Shown here piece after piece: positions 23,843 through 35,423 of a stretch of DNA of 64,000 bases. Both the position numbers and the translations under genes were made by a program. Source of the DNA: Gentiana macrophylla (lineage: Eukaryota; Streptophyta; Magnoliopsida; Gentianales; Gentianaceae); the NCBI GenBank assembly GCA_026214975.1, contig CM047810.1, forward strand, positions 41,560,113 through 41,624,112, read 5' to 3'. The notes under the pieces are model-generated. The model made no database searches and was not told the DNA's origin. It saw only the letters and a list, made by a program, of their open reading frames with translations. Position 1 is the stretch's first letter. Each line of letters starts with the position of its first letter.

Positions 23843-26800
23843 AGAGCTTCGAGCTTAAGCAATAAGCGTGTTTATTTGCATAGTTAATTTTATCGTTTAA
23901 ATCACGTAATTAAAAGATGATGTATTTTGATTCGTAAAACGATACACGAAAAGAAATTTTTGTTTTGTGTATTTATGTTTCAATATAGTTCATAGTTGTG
24001 ATTAGTCGATAGATGCAAGATTCAAATCACGATACGTTAAGTTGAGGTTGAGTGATGGATTCTCGGTGAACCCACTCTTCGTTAATTCGATGTGCTCGCC
24101 TTTTTCGTCCCGTGATATTTATTGTGCATAGACATCTCGTTGTTTAGTCGTGTCATGGTTTAGGAAACCAACGACATCCCTTTTGATTACGAATCAAAAG
24201 GAAAGAAACAAAAGAGAGATTTAATTTTAATTTAATTTTAGAATAGTTCTAATTAATTAAAATTAAAATTAAAATCATTTAAAATTAATCGTTAATTTTA
24301 TTTCGATTAAAATCATTTAATTAATTAAATGTTAATTAGTTAATTGATTGGATAAAATTATTTATAGATTAAATGTTAATTGATTAATTAAGACGCAAGT
24401 AGTTAAATTTTAATTTTATCTTTTTCATAAGATTTAATTGTATGGATTAGATAGTGTAGATATAATATGATTATATGGACCCCGATTGATCATGGACTCG
24501 ACCGATAGGATAGATGTGAATGATTTCATTTTCTGTTGGTTTAAAAGTTGTCCTAGGCCGTTATGAAAAACGTGACCTAGTTTATTTTTTGCATTTATCC
24601 CATTCCCGTTGGCTCCCCCCGTGTGCGGCGGGTATATTAGATAGAATTGAATGTAACAAGAATGGAGCAGAAGATGGAGACCAAAGAAAGACGAAAATGA
24701 AGATCCCATTGGAGAATGGCGCATTGAACATCCTATTGGCGGTTGCAGCTAACCTTAGATTGTGACCCGCGGTTTCGTCAGTTTGTATTCGAAACCGCAC
24801 CTAGGAAAAGTCCACGATCATACCGGTTACTTTACGCATTTATTTATTTTGTGTTTGTATTTATTTTATATGATACGATAGATGCATGACTAGGCACGAT
24901 CTAGATAAATGTGTAGGATGTATGTTTATAGAGATAGACATATTAATGATGAGACCATAATTAAATTAATTAAGTGAATTAATTTACATAAATACTTCCA
25001 CCTCAAAAGAATCAAGTTGAAATTGCCTCCCCATATTATAATGACGGTGAAGAGCCCTTGTTCGGATCCAACTCATCAGCCAAAGCAGGGGGTTGACCTA
25101 CCTCGGGTATATCATCATTATCGAGATATGATCGTATGAGATCTCACGAATATTGGGGTTATGACTTGACTAAGAATTCTCTCGGCCACCAGCCAAAGCG
25201 GGGTCGTTTGGATTTTAGAGGCAAGGGTTTGACTATTTCATAAGATGAAAATTTGTCAAAGAGTTGACTAGTCAAACAACAAGAGTCGTATAAGATACGA
25301 TTGACAAAGAGTTGTCTACCTGTTATGCTATTTTCGGCCCACCAGCCAAAGCGGGGGTCGGGGTTGTTTAGTGGGATCTTGTCCACTAAAGAAATTAATA
25401 ATTCTTGAAAGTCAATTGGAAGTAGTTGACTAGTGGGAGCAAAATCATAAACCAAAAGACCATTTTTGATTTTGCGTGTATAAACAACAACACTCATTTA
25501 TTTTCATTTTTATGTTGTAGTTTTAGCAAACTTTATATTTATGTTTAATTCTCGATTAGTAAAACCAAATTATGACTGTTACCTTTTGAGAAACGTTCTC
25601 AAATATAGTTAAGTAATTTTAATCCTTTTAAAATAAGCAATGACATGAGCAATCCCGTTATAGTAGTTAGAGACAAGGAGACTACATATTTGATGGAGTA
25701 TTCCAAGGCTTTGATTATTAATGAAAGCGGAAGCTCATGATATGATTAAATCATTCGAAATAAGTTTCAACGAATTAGTCATATATTGGATACGATCCAA
25801 GATGATCATTCAGTCATACGATGACAGTTAGTTCAAACGTTGGATAAGAATGACCACATCTAATTTTGGAAAGGTTGTTTTCAGATTTAAGTATCGACTT
25901 AATTCTTTAATCATTGCTTAAAGGTTAATTAAATAGTCAATGTTTTGAATACGATTTAAAAGGTTAAATAAACTATTTAATAAACTTTAGATTTTCTTTA
26001 TGAAAGGAAATCAAAGACATAGCTCTTGTGATCTTTCTTAAGTCTTATGAAGACTACACCAAGAAATATTTACAAGTGCTTGATGGATTAAAAAGGAAAT
26101 TTAGGGCATGTGCTTAAATAGAGAACTTATTGAAGTTTCTATTATAGGCAAGTGAGTTGAGATAAATCTATCTAAGTTCAAGTCAACTCTTAGATATATG
26201 ATATCTTGCAAGTGTGATTAAATTAAAAAGATTAAATACAGATATGTAAGGTGAAGCAAGCGTTGTAACACTTACCATATTCGGATCTAGTAAACCGATA
26301 AAGGAACTAAATAAATGTTATTATGTTCGGTTCTTATGAAGAACATGCTTTCGAGTTATTTGTTAGGATTTAGTAGACATATTCAATTGTAAAGAATAAA
26401 TGTTATTCCGATAAAGTTGGAAGGTCACTTTGAATCTAACATACTAGATTGATGTCACTATATAGTTGATATATGTGATGAGATCTCAACTAAATATTTG
26501 TGTGGTTGTTATCCTTAATATTTGTGGTTGTTCAGACATAGTCTCTCCGGGAGGGAAGCGTGTAATTAAGCGTCATTCGATGATGTTGAACCATATGATT
26601 ATGAATCATGTGGGTAATACATATCTTACCTAAAGATGACTAAAATACCTTTTTATGAAAAGGTTGTAAAATCTAGAAAAATTGTGCAAGCCTAAACATA
26701 CCGATGTTTGTTGGCTTGTGACAATTAATGCCACAAATAATTGTTTATTAGTCTCTACGACTATTTTTAGAAATAGTCAAGTGTACTCGATGAAGTGCAT

Positions 26801-28879
26801 AATTCGGAAGCCCGAAAAGTTCGAGCTAGTACGAATATGAGATTGATGAGCTACTTAGGAATTAATCTTCAATTGGATTGAAGTAATTAATACTGAAGGG
26901 TGTTTTGAAGTAAATCGAAAGGGAATAAGATTCTCCTTCAAGGATACCATCTTTGGGATACGCAATTAGATTGTGTTCCCAAAATGGAAACAACACTTTA
27001 TATGATAAAGGTGTGGCGCCTTAAGCCATGCAAAGTATCCTTACCCGTTTCGGGATAGTGCCCTTATACTTAACCGAGTTCCAAAGAATAAAGGTTGAAT
27101 AAATTCCATATTAGATATAATGTCGAATCTATCTTAACCGATGATTTGAAGTTGTCATAGGCAAAGTCGAAAGTCTTGGAGCCTAGTACGACGTATGCAA
27201 CTTTGTGGAATATCTTAGCAATTATGCTAGATATTATTTACTTGTCCGTGGAGCAAAATGTTTGTCTCCAAACATCTTTGTCTTCTAAAGGAAGTGTTTC
27301 TTCCAAAAGAAAGCAGTGGGAGTGAATCAGATCTCAAAAGAGTTTGAGAACTACAAAGATATATTCAACCATAGGAGCGTGAAGCGGACGCCACATAACG
27401 ATGAGGTGTAGAACATTGCTCAGTACACACAAAAGTTCAGTAAGTGCGTGGATAACCTCAAGCCCAATAGGGCTCTTTGGTATTTTCATCTTGAAGAATG
27501 AATGTCTCACGACTTGTGAAAGAATGTTTGAAAGGCAAGATTGAGAGATATGGCCAGAGCCATAATATCTCGAATTAGATTCCATTAGTGATGCCAGGTT
27601 GTGAACCTAGTCTGCTTTTACCTAAGGGAATGTCACGAAAGGCTAACATGGATTGTAATATGATTACCATCGAGGCTATAGTGACGGTGAGGGGTACGGG
27701 TGTAAACCTTGTAATTACTTTATCTTGCCGCCGGTGAGCCCGATTCTATTCAGATGATGCTTGTTATAACTTGATATCATGGCTATATGATAGTGTTGAA
27801 GACGTTAGGCGATACGACTCGATGTTCAAAGGCGTTAACATGATATGTAAGCTCATGAGATCCATTTATGGACTCAAACAAGTTTCTCTAGACAATTTCT
27901 TTGTTTGATAATCAAAGGAGTTTGATTTAGTCAAAAGAAGGATATGCCCAATGTGCAAGAAGGATAGTGGGAGTGTGTTATGATTTTTGAGCAAGGTATT
28001 ATATATCTTTCTCAGGAATTATCACCCCATGTCACTGTCAATTAATGTTTGGTAGTTCAAGTTCTTTACGAAAGCACTTGGATTAGCAGTTCTTATTTTA
28101 GAAATAGGAATCTATAGTGATAGATTTAACTGCTGTTAGATTATTGTTTACCTATATAGATGTGATGCTAAAAGAAGTTTAGCATAGATCGCAAGATCTA
28201 TCTGTGTTAGGACGTTGGTCCTAAAGATGAGGTGAAAGATGATGATGCTTATGGAAGGTTTCTTCGCTACCACGATAGAAACCATCATAAAGGTAATGCC
28301 GGATGTTCATAGTCCATGAATAGTCATGAGCAAGTATGAAAGTAAATCGGTGAATGTCGAGAATATCCTTAAACAAGTTAAGGAAAGTTTCTAGTTTATC
28401 GAAACTTGGAATTAAATAAACGTAGATGTCTGAGACATATATCACGAGTCTTATTAAGGCGAGTGGGAGCTCTCACATGCAGGTTTGCGATCACTTTGAT
28501 TAAGTGATACGTTGAGTGGAAATGTTCTTAGCTATGGGTCACTGTAAATTCTACAACGAGGCCAAAACACAGTAGTGCCTTGGAGGCGCGCGGGAGCGAA
28601 GACATGGATCTGAAGGTTCATTCCGAACCTTGTGCAGTTCTTCCACCTTTTCTATATAGCTGATATAGTAAGTGGATTCATTGCTTGAAGCAAGGACCAG
28701 GGTCTCGTCGAGAGAGATGTGTGTGTTGAGGCGTTTCCTTTGACTTGGTCATTTGGGCGTAATATGAAGATAGTCGAGTCCCCACGGATAGCGATCCGTT
28801 TATGGCTAAGTGGTTGCGAGTATTGCATAAGATTCTTGTGTTTCAACTTGGTCTTGTGTGTGCAGTGATTGGTTTTAGG
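23843..28879 (+). pseudogene. Eroded Copia-like interior of family B
   Basis: No frame is longer than about 110 residues. Faint Copia traces remain in the right order. A possible gag start reads MSNPVIVVRDKETTYLMEYS near 25647. A protease-like CWLVTINATNN near 26708 lacks the catalytic aspartate. ICKLMRSIYGLKQVSLDNFF at 27842-27900 is a clear RT motif. 24200-24420 is very AT-rich with repeated TTAATTTTA runs. GCCAAAGCGGGGTCG-type blocks recur near 25080, 25193 and 25348. Four AGTGGGAG octamers lie at 25432, 27315, 27966 and 28462. Confidence 0.72.
25075..25370 (+). repeat. CAGCCAAAGC(A/G)GGG repeated motif
   Basis: CAGCCAAAGCAGGGGGTTGA (near 25078), CAGCCAAAGCGGGGTCG (near 25191) and CAGCCAAAGCGGGGGTCGGG (near 25343) are embedded in otherwise AT-rich family B interior. 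The last two share a preceding CGGCC-ACC. They are spaced roughly 110 and 150 bp. Confidence 0.6.
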
Positions 28880-28892
28880 CCAAGTGGGAGAT

Positions 28893-30854
28893 TGTTGGAA
28901 TAGTGTCCTAAACCCAATCGGGTTGGACCGGATCCGACCGGTCGGATCATTTCTACTATTTCTTTATGTTTGTACATATATTAAATGGCTTTTCATTTGT
29001 CATATATATGTTCTTTTAGAGAACCAATTGTGAATTGTTATATGATAACGTCCTTAGTATTAAAGCGTGATAGAGAAACCATGATAGGCGATTATGGTTG
29101 ATGAGATCTCTAATCACTTTAATAAGTTTGATACTTAAATGTCTCAGGTGATGTACTATTAAGCAGGGCATTGATAGTATAAAACAGACTAGCACGTGAT
29201 AGATGTCTTCTGTCTTTAAAGGCGGTGGATAGATCTCGTCTATCGAAGTGTAGAGACACGTGGGGTGACGTGGGCGTGTATTAGAGAATGCGACGTTAGG
29301 ATCGACTCCACTTACACGGATAAGTGTCACACTATGTGGCGGTTGTGTAATTATCCTTAAGACCCGAGTCTTCATGGCATCACGGTGTGGATTGTCATGC
29401 TTTGACACTATTGAGGTTTCCACAGCCACGGGCGATCATGCGGTAGTGATTGGGTATGATCTTTGAAGCATCGCGGAGTATACATGATTGGTCGTCCGGG
29501 AATCGCGTACCTATCGGTAGGGGTAAATATCCGAAATGGCCTTCTTATAAGGAATGTCTCGTTCTCGTGAATCTTTGCAAAGTGGGAGTAAACGTGTTAC
29601 TTGAGAGAGCCCGATATACAGATTATAAGACACGGTCGTCAATGTTTGACACTCGGACGTCACGACCGTTGGGATATTATTACAAATGATAGGATTGTAA
29701 GTTACACGGTAATCGTTTCACATGAAAGGTAGTAGTCATTGCATTTGACTCTTCCGATGATTCGGGGTCACGGTGTGTTGCTAGACGCTATCCCGTGATC
29801 GTTAGGCATCTTGAGGCAATTTCGTAATTTGCACTTTGTGTCTACGGCCAACATATTCGGAAGCCTATCGGGTCACACACATATGAACATCCAGCCGGAT
29901 TAAAATGTGGTTATAGATGATAACCGAATAAGGAAAGTTTATCTCGAGACTATAAGGGTTATAGTGGTAAATTAATATGGTGGTATTTATTTATTATGAA
30001 TAAATATAATACAAGATATTAATTATGATGATTAATTAAATATGTATATTGATACATATATATAAAATTAAATATGTATATATGATATACATGTATTTTG
30101 CAAATTAATTAATCATAGTATTATATTAATTAAAGAATTTTCCATAAGTGAAATTATGGAGAAAGGTGGCGCCATTCACTTGTGTGTATGACACACTTGG
30201 ATTGTGCAATTTAATTAATAAAATTACCATAATATTAATATGTGATATTAATTGATTTTGAGAAAAATAGATTTATGGTAATAACATAATTTGCATTCAA
30301 TATAAGATATTGGAGAATTATAAATTATGGATTCATTTAATATAAGATATTAAATTAAAAGAGATAAATCAATCACATTAATTATGTTTCCTTATTTTAT
30401 TGGAAAGAGATTTTTCTTCTCCTCCTCTCCAAGCAATAGAGGCGCCTCTCTAGTATAAATAAGAGGGCTTGCCAAGCTCTCTTCACACACCATTCTTCCA
30501 AGAGCAATTGTTCTTGTGAAAAATTGCAAGAACTCATAGTTCTTGTGTAAAAAGAGGGGCTTCCTTTAGTGAGTTTGTGAGGAGGAAAAGTCCGGTCAGC
30601 AACCGGAGTTTTCCAAATAGCAATCCATGGTGGGATTCCGGTAGGTGTTCGTGTGGACTAGCGGTAGAGGCCGAACACTTGGGCGGCTCCATGCTGAACT
30701 ACTCTCCTTAGACGGTCAAAGCGTCGATCTTTTAGATCAACCAAGGTAACCACCGTCTACTACTTGTTTGTTTATTGCTTAAACGAAGTCGATCTTGGGA
30801 AAAAGGAAATCAAATTTTTGAATTCCGCTGCGTTCCCGCGTAGATTTCCTTACA
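28893..30854 (+). repeat. Family B 3' LTR
   Basis: 1962 bp, matching 21851-23830 along its whole length with scattered substitutions and short indels, for example one G missing from the CCGGGTCGG block near the start. The polypurine tract lies at 28880-28892. The GTTTC target duplication follows. Confidence 0.95.
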
Positions 30855-30861
30855 GTTTCAT

Positions 30862-31192
30862 GCTCTGATGCCATGTTGATGTTGTAAACAGAACGGAAAC
30901 TGAAGGAAAAGCATGGAAGTATTATTATTCGGAGAATAATCAAAGAGTTGAGTTACAATGATGCTGATTATTAGATATTTATAACATCATACACCTCATT
31001 AATCAGTTTATGGAAGTTACATAGTTTGTTACAACAGAATTATCGTTCTAAACAGAATATACACTGCTGCATTTTGTTGATCTCTCAACATCCTACTTAG
31101 TCTATATATTCGGAGATGAACATGCTCGAGAAAGCTAACATTGAAAGCGGCTTTGCACCAAACAGATCGAACTCAAGACGTATATTGTAACA
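30862..31192 (-). repeat. Copia-3 primer-binding site and 5' LTR
   Basis: 30862-30873 is the complement of TGGCATCAGAGC, and the LTR is 30874-31192, from TGTTGATGTTGTAAACAGAA to TATATTGTAACA. This part of Copia-3 is cut off from its gag by the 9-kb family B insertion. A TATAAATAT box on the minus strand lies near 30975. Confidence 0.9.
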
Positions 31193-31425
31193 ATAATGGT
31201 TTTTATATTTTTCAATCAGTACTTGATTGTTAATCGGAGTTGGGTTTCAACTCAAAGAGATAATTTTTTGAATTTCCGCGGCGCAGCCCATATTACAACG
31301 AAAATTCACATCCACATAGAAAAGATCATTATAGAGAAATGTAATTTTTGTGTTTTGTGTGGGGTTGTTTAAATTTCTTTTGCAAAAGAAAAAAATTCCC
31401 ATCAAAACTCATGCTCCCTCCAGAT

Positions 31426-31457
<32 letters not shown>

Positions 31458-32561
31458 CAATTGTCAATTTTGAGATTTAGTATAATTCACACATCTATGT
31501 CTCTTTAGAATACCTATACAATATTATTTTTTTATCTTTACCACTACCTTAATTACATTTGTTAAATAAAGTTTTAAATTTCCAATATCTTTAAAGAATC
31601 AATAAAATGAATATAATAAAATTAAAAAAAGCTTCCAATGCCACTAGAAACTCAATAGTCATTTTGGCAGCACTACATGAGAAGTCATGGAGTAGTACCA
31701 ACTTGGAGTATTTAATAAGGGGGTGAAAATCAAATTGCAGTACTTTCTATGGATTTATACGTGCGGGACGAGGGAGAATGACAGAAATATTTCATCAATT
31801 GAGTAGAAGAGCGATCTTTTGAAACTTTTACATAAAGATAAAACTATTTATTCATTTGTCGAAATTCACTTGTGTTTGAAATTCATTGTCGAAATTCACT
31901 AATTTTCAAAATTCATTATCGAAATTATTTGATTTTAGGGATTCACTGTCGAAATTCACTGATTTTGGGATTCACAGGAGATTCATTTGATTTTCTGGTT
32001 TCATTGTTTGTCCTTATCGCTATATAAAAATTATGCAGTTGTCCTTCTCCCTATAAAAAATATGTAGATGTCATATTACTTAAAAATATTCCAGATTGTG
32101 TCATTATCCCTAATTTCCCATTTATACATTTCCCAAGTTGAGTATTTAACATGAATGGGAGAATATAGGACAAAAGAAGGGCAATTTTATCATCTAAAAT
32201 AATATTTCAGGACACAACAATCATTTTTTTAATCTGTGTGTGCAAATCTTAAACTTAAACGACGGGTAAAAAAAGGGAGTAACAATTTTTTCGAGCGTGG
32301 GGCACCGGGCATTTTTTATTTTATTATCCTATTTTATATCGAAAATCCAAAGTAGAGATTCTTTGGTTTATGATGTATAGTTTTTCATTGGGTAGATAGC
32401 TGGAAAGAAAATAAGATCTGAAATGGGAAAAAAAAAGAAAAAAAAATAATGGTTGTGAGACAAAACGCGCGCGTATTCACTACATGTGGTTGTAAGAACA
32501 TGTAGTAATACATGTGCAGCAACATCGCATTTTTGTCAACCACTATCTTTTTTTTTTTTTT

Positions 32562-32593
<32 letters not shown>

Positions 32594-32959
32594 CTCATTT
32601 TAGATCAAAACAAATTTCTTACAACCTTTAACCTTTTTCAATTTTTCATACAAATGAGGCAGTGTATTTTAATAAATAAAACTATGATTTTTATAAGTCT
32701 TATTTTTTATTATTATTAAATAAGGATATATCACATTATCCTTTAAGGAAGTTGATGAAGGCACAATATCATCCCTCAAAAATGTCAAAAAACATATTTA
32801 CACCACAAGTTTTATTAAAAAAATTACTAACATAAAACCTACATCACAAAAATACGGATTGGGGGATAATGTGTACATTTTGTTTGTGCCCCAAGATTAT
32901 TTTTTATTTTTTTTAATCTGAAATTGTTAAAGAATACACTAACTTGAGCAGTGAATCAA
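31193..32959. other. AT-rich spacer with simple repeats
   Basis: No gene is recognised. It contains poly(T) tracts near 31428-31457 and 32550-32595, and a degenerate repeat of CGAAATTCACT/GATTCACTG type around 31857-31985. The frame 32486-32719 is a translation of the poly(T) run and is not taken as a gene. This may be the only stretch of the window that is not obviously retroelement. Confidence 0.6.
31857..31985 (+). repeat. Degenerate GTCGAAATTCACT repeats
   Basis: GTCGAAATTCACT, or close variants (ATTCATTGTCGAAATTCACT, ATTATCGAAATTATTTGATT), recurs about five times, alternating with GATTTTGGGATTCAC. The unit is roughly 30 bp and the copies are diverged. Confidence 0.6.
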
Positions 32960-33250
32960 CTATCGTTTAGATACAAAGAATTCAAAGAGTTTTAACATAA
33001 AATCATTAATTTCATGTACCAGATTTTCTACAGATTTAAAATATGGATCGTTAATGAAGAAACCATGATGCTCTCCTTCAAACTCCACACACCAAAACTT
33101 CTTTCCAACATCTTGAAGCTTTTTGGCATAGTTTTCTACACGTTCTCTCATCAATTCACGGCTTCCGGCAATCACCAACATCGGGTAACTGTTTCAAGGC
33201 TTCTACTGAATGGCCCAAACGGGGTTGCCAATGGGTGATCCAAATCTTTT
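32960..33250 (-). pseudogene. Carboxylesterase (CXE15-like) 3' fragment
   Basis: The frame 32960-33181 reads MLVIAGSRELMRERVENYAK, then DVGKKFWCVEFEGEHHGFFI and NDPYF, ending in a stop. This is the end of a plant alpha/beta-hydrolase of the carboxylesterase (CXE) type, and HGFF carries the catalytic histidine. Just upstream, in another frame, DHPLATPFGPFSRSLETV fits the preceding part of the same family. So there is a frameshift near 33185, or an error. The nucleophile GxSxG part and the oxyanion-hole HGG are absent: the gene ends upstream where the Tekay LTR begins. By memory the best resemblance is to CXE15-like proteins; function here is not claimed. Confidence 0.78.
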
Positions 33251-33364
33251 CCAAATGATAACCTCCAAAACGTATATACACACAATATTTAATATGATTA
33301 AATGATAAAAGATATACAATCATTAGAGTTATTAACACACCGATAACGAAGCTTCGCACGCACG

Positions 33365-34966
33365 GCACATGGATTGACTAAACGTTTCTACTTAACTTAT
33401 CTATGTTACAATCGCACTCAAGGGCACTACGCGTATCCACTTTTGGGACACTCTTGGCAACATATTAGTGGATCATACCAATATCCACGAAGTCAAGAAT
33501 AGGTAGACTCCGATAGCACGCGTGTCTCAGTGGAGTCACCCGAACTTGTGGTTTTTTTGACCTATGGGATCTTCCACCTTCAGAGGTAGCACACACATCA
33601 CGATCTAGAATGGTGTCTATCCAAGAGAGACATGTTGTTTAATCTTTTACTAATCAAGTACGTATTTTATTAAAATGATTAACTAACCACCTAAGTGTTT
33701 TCAGGTAATCTCCCTCACACAACTACTCTCTTCCTAGACCACTAGACATAGACAAGGCTTAGAAATTACACAGACATTGATGAATGCTAATTCATCAAAG
33801 CACAAGCCTATCATGCTCTTCCGACGGATCCGAACTTCAACTCCCTTTAAGAGTATATTCGGTGTTTTAACTGAACGAATCAGAAGCTCAATTCAGGCTT
33901 GTTTATTTTTGTACAATGTTAACATATCATAATTAAGGGTTTAAAACTAAACAGCATAGCTTAAACATCATTTATAAACAAACTGGGGGCAATGCGCGAA
34001 GATTAGTCGGAATGCGCACGCATTCCACGCTTCTAAAACTCTTTAAATATGTCTGTCCAAACAATGCGTGCGCATTGCCTACAATACGTACGCATTACCT
34101 GACCAGAACTACTCCTAAAACTCTCTGTTTGATCAATGCGTGCGCATTCCAATGAATGCGCATTTATCAAAGAACCTAAAACCAAACCGAACTCTGTCCA
34201 AGGAATGCGTGCGCATTCTTTTGAATGCGTACGCATTCAGCGTCCAGAAGCCGAACTGCAAAACCTATATCAGGAATGCGTGCGCATTGATAGGCAATGC
34301 GTACGCATCCTGCCTGCTGCCCTAAATCCTGAATTCGATCCTTAACGGTTTCTAATCCGTTTCTAACCCAATTCACATCGATTTCAACAAAGTAAAACGT
34401 AGAAAAACATATCTAAACATTCCAAAACATCTATGATCCTTTGATCAACGAAAAACACATCTTTCTTGCATCTACGCATCTTAAAGCATGATTTAAACTT
34501 TACGAATCATAATCGAGATCATAGGAAGAGTCTCTTACTTGATTGCAGCCAAAAACCAGATTCAAAGCCTCCAAAAGTCTCTTGCACTCCCCACAACTTG
34601 TATCCAAACGGTGCTCTCCTCACAACTGTTCCAAATCTCTCGTCCGATCTGAAAACGATTAAGCTTCCCTTCAGTTAATTGGAGAACTCCTCTAGCCCTT
34701 TTCTCTTCTCAAAAAGAGCACAGAGAAGGAGGCGCAAGCTGTTTCTGATTAGTGTTTAGGTTTAGGGAATTATCTATGTTAATTTTCCTTAATTGCCCTT
34801 AATTACAAAATAATCAGATTTTTCCCTTAATTATATATACATTTAACTCGAAATCATGTATAAAATAATTAATAAAATACTTAACTCCAATAAAAGAAAA
34901 GAAATAATAATATTTCATTTTCGCAAAATGACACGTCTGCCCTTTCCCAAAAATCGGAATATTACA
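33365..34966 (-). repeat. Tekay 3' LTR, truncated
   Basis: It matches 40679-42316 from ATTGACTAAACGTTTCTACT to GGAATATTACA. The counterpart of 40107-40678 is missing and is replaced by the carboxylesterase-side sequence. It contains the 72-bp palindrome repeat at 33991-34310. The break could be a deletion that also removed the 5' part of the carboxylesterase gene. Confidence 0.9.
33991..34310 (-). repeat. 72-bp repeat with paired palindromes, left LTR copy
   Basis: Units start with AATGCG... at 33991, 34063, 34135, 34204 and 34275, spaced 72, 72, 69 and 71 bp. Each unit carries a near-palindrome AATGCGTGCGCATT followed some 18-20 bp later by AATGCGTACGCATT or a variant. The first unit and the second palindrome of unit 3 are damaged. 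Frames such as 34033-34376 simply translate the repeat. Confidence 0.9.
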
Positions 34967-35423
34967 TTCCTCCCCCCTTAAAAGGAGTTTCGTCCTCGAA
35001 ACTAGAACATACCTGGTAATCAACAAACTCTTGGAATTCACTGATCATGTCATCTTCAACTTCCCAAGTTGCCTCCTCGGGTGAATGATTGCTCCGCTGA
35101 ACCAAAACCAATGGGATCATCCGCCTCTTAATCATCTTTTCCTTCCGGTCCAAAATCTTGATCGGTCTCTCATCATAAGCAAGATTGTCTTGTAGAATTT
35201 CCGGATCAATTGTAGTTTCAACATCACTCTTCGTCAGACACTTCTTCAACAATGAAACGTGAAAAACACTATGGACTCTTGACATGGATTCCGGTAACTG
35301 AAGCTTATAAGCCAACGGTCCAATCCTCTCCAGAATTTCAAATGGTCCAACATACCTTGGACTTAGCTTTCCCTTTTGTCCAAAGCGTTTCACTCCCTTC
35401 ATCGGTGAAGCTCGTAGATACAC
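34967..35423 (-). pseudogene. Tekay integrase end and chromodomain
   Basis: The frame 34962-35423 reads KLSPRYVGPFEILERIGPLA and MSRVHSVFHVSLLKKCL, the conserved integrase carboxyl module, then PIKILDRKEKMIKRRMIPLV and EEATWEVEDDMISEFQEF, a chromodomain with the ATWE core. Chromodomains of this group steer integration toward heterochromatin. This matches the repeat-rich setting but does not prove it. It is frame-shifted relative to the integrase core. Confidence 0.92.

Larger units (their letters stand above)
21851..30854 (+). mobile_element. Complete family B LTR element, probably non-autonomous
   Basis: A 9004-bp element with LTRs of 1980 and 1962 bp, a primer-binding site TGGTATCAGAG (23832-23842), a polypurine tract CCAAGTGGGAGAT (28880-28892) and a perfect 5-bp target duplication GTTTC (21846-21850 and 30855-30859). 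The 5.06-kb interior has only traces of Copia pol. The structural signals are intact while the coding region is almost erased, which suggests mobilisation by proteins supplied from elsewhere. It lies in the leader of Copia-3, in opposite orientation. Other copies are at 51405-53354 and 56803-57217. Confidence 0.93.
16832..31192 (-). mobile_element. Copia-3 with two nested insertions
   Basis: LTRs of 315 bp (16832-17146) and 319 bp (30874-31192) bracket a minus-strand Copia interior. The flanks GTAAT (16827-16831) and ATAAT (31193-31197) are a 4-of-5 target duplication. A polypurine tract CAGCTTGAGGGTG lies inside the left LTR (17147-17160), and TGGCATCAGAGC inside the right LTR (30862-30873) is the primer-binding site. 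Without the 9.0-kb family B element (21851-30854) and the 429-bp LTR (19642-20070) it would be about 4.9 kb, normal for Copia. Confidence 0.93.

Noticed and set aside
32486..32719. Frame with a poly-phenylalanine run
   Set aside because: It is a translation of a poly(T) tract in an AT-rich spacer.
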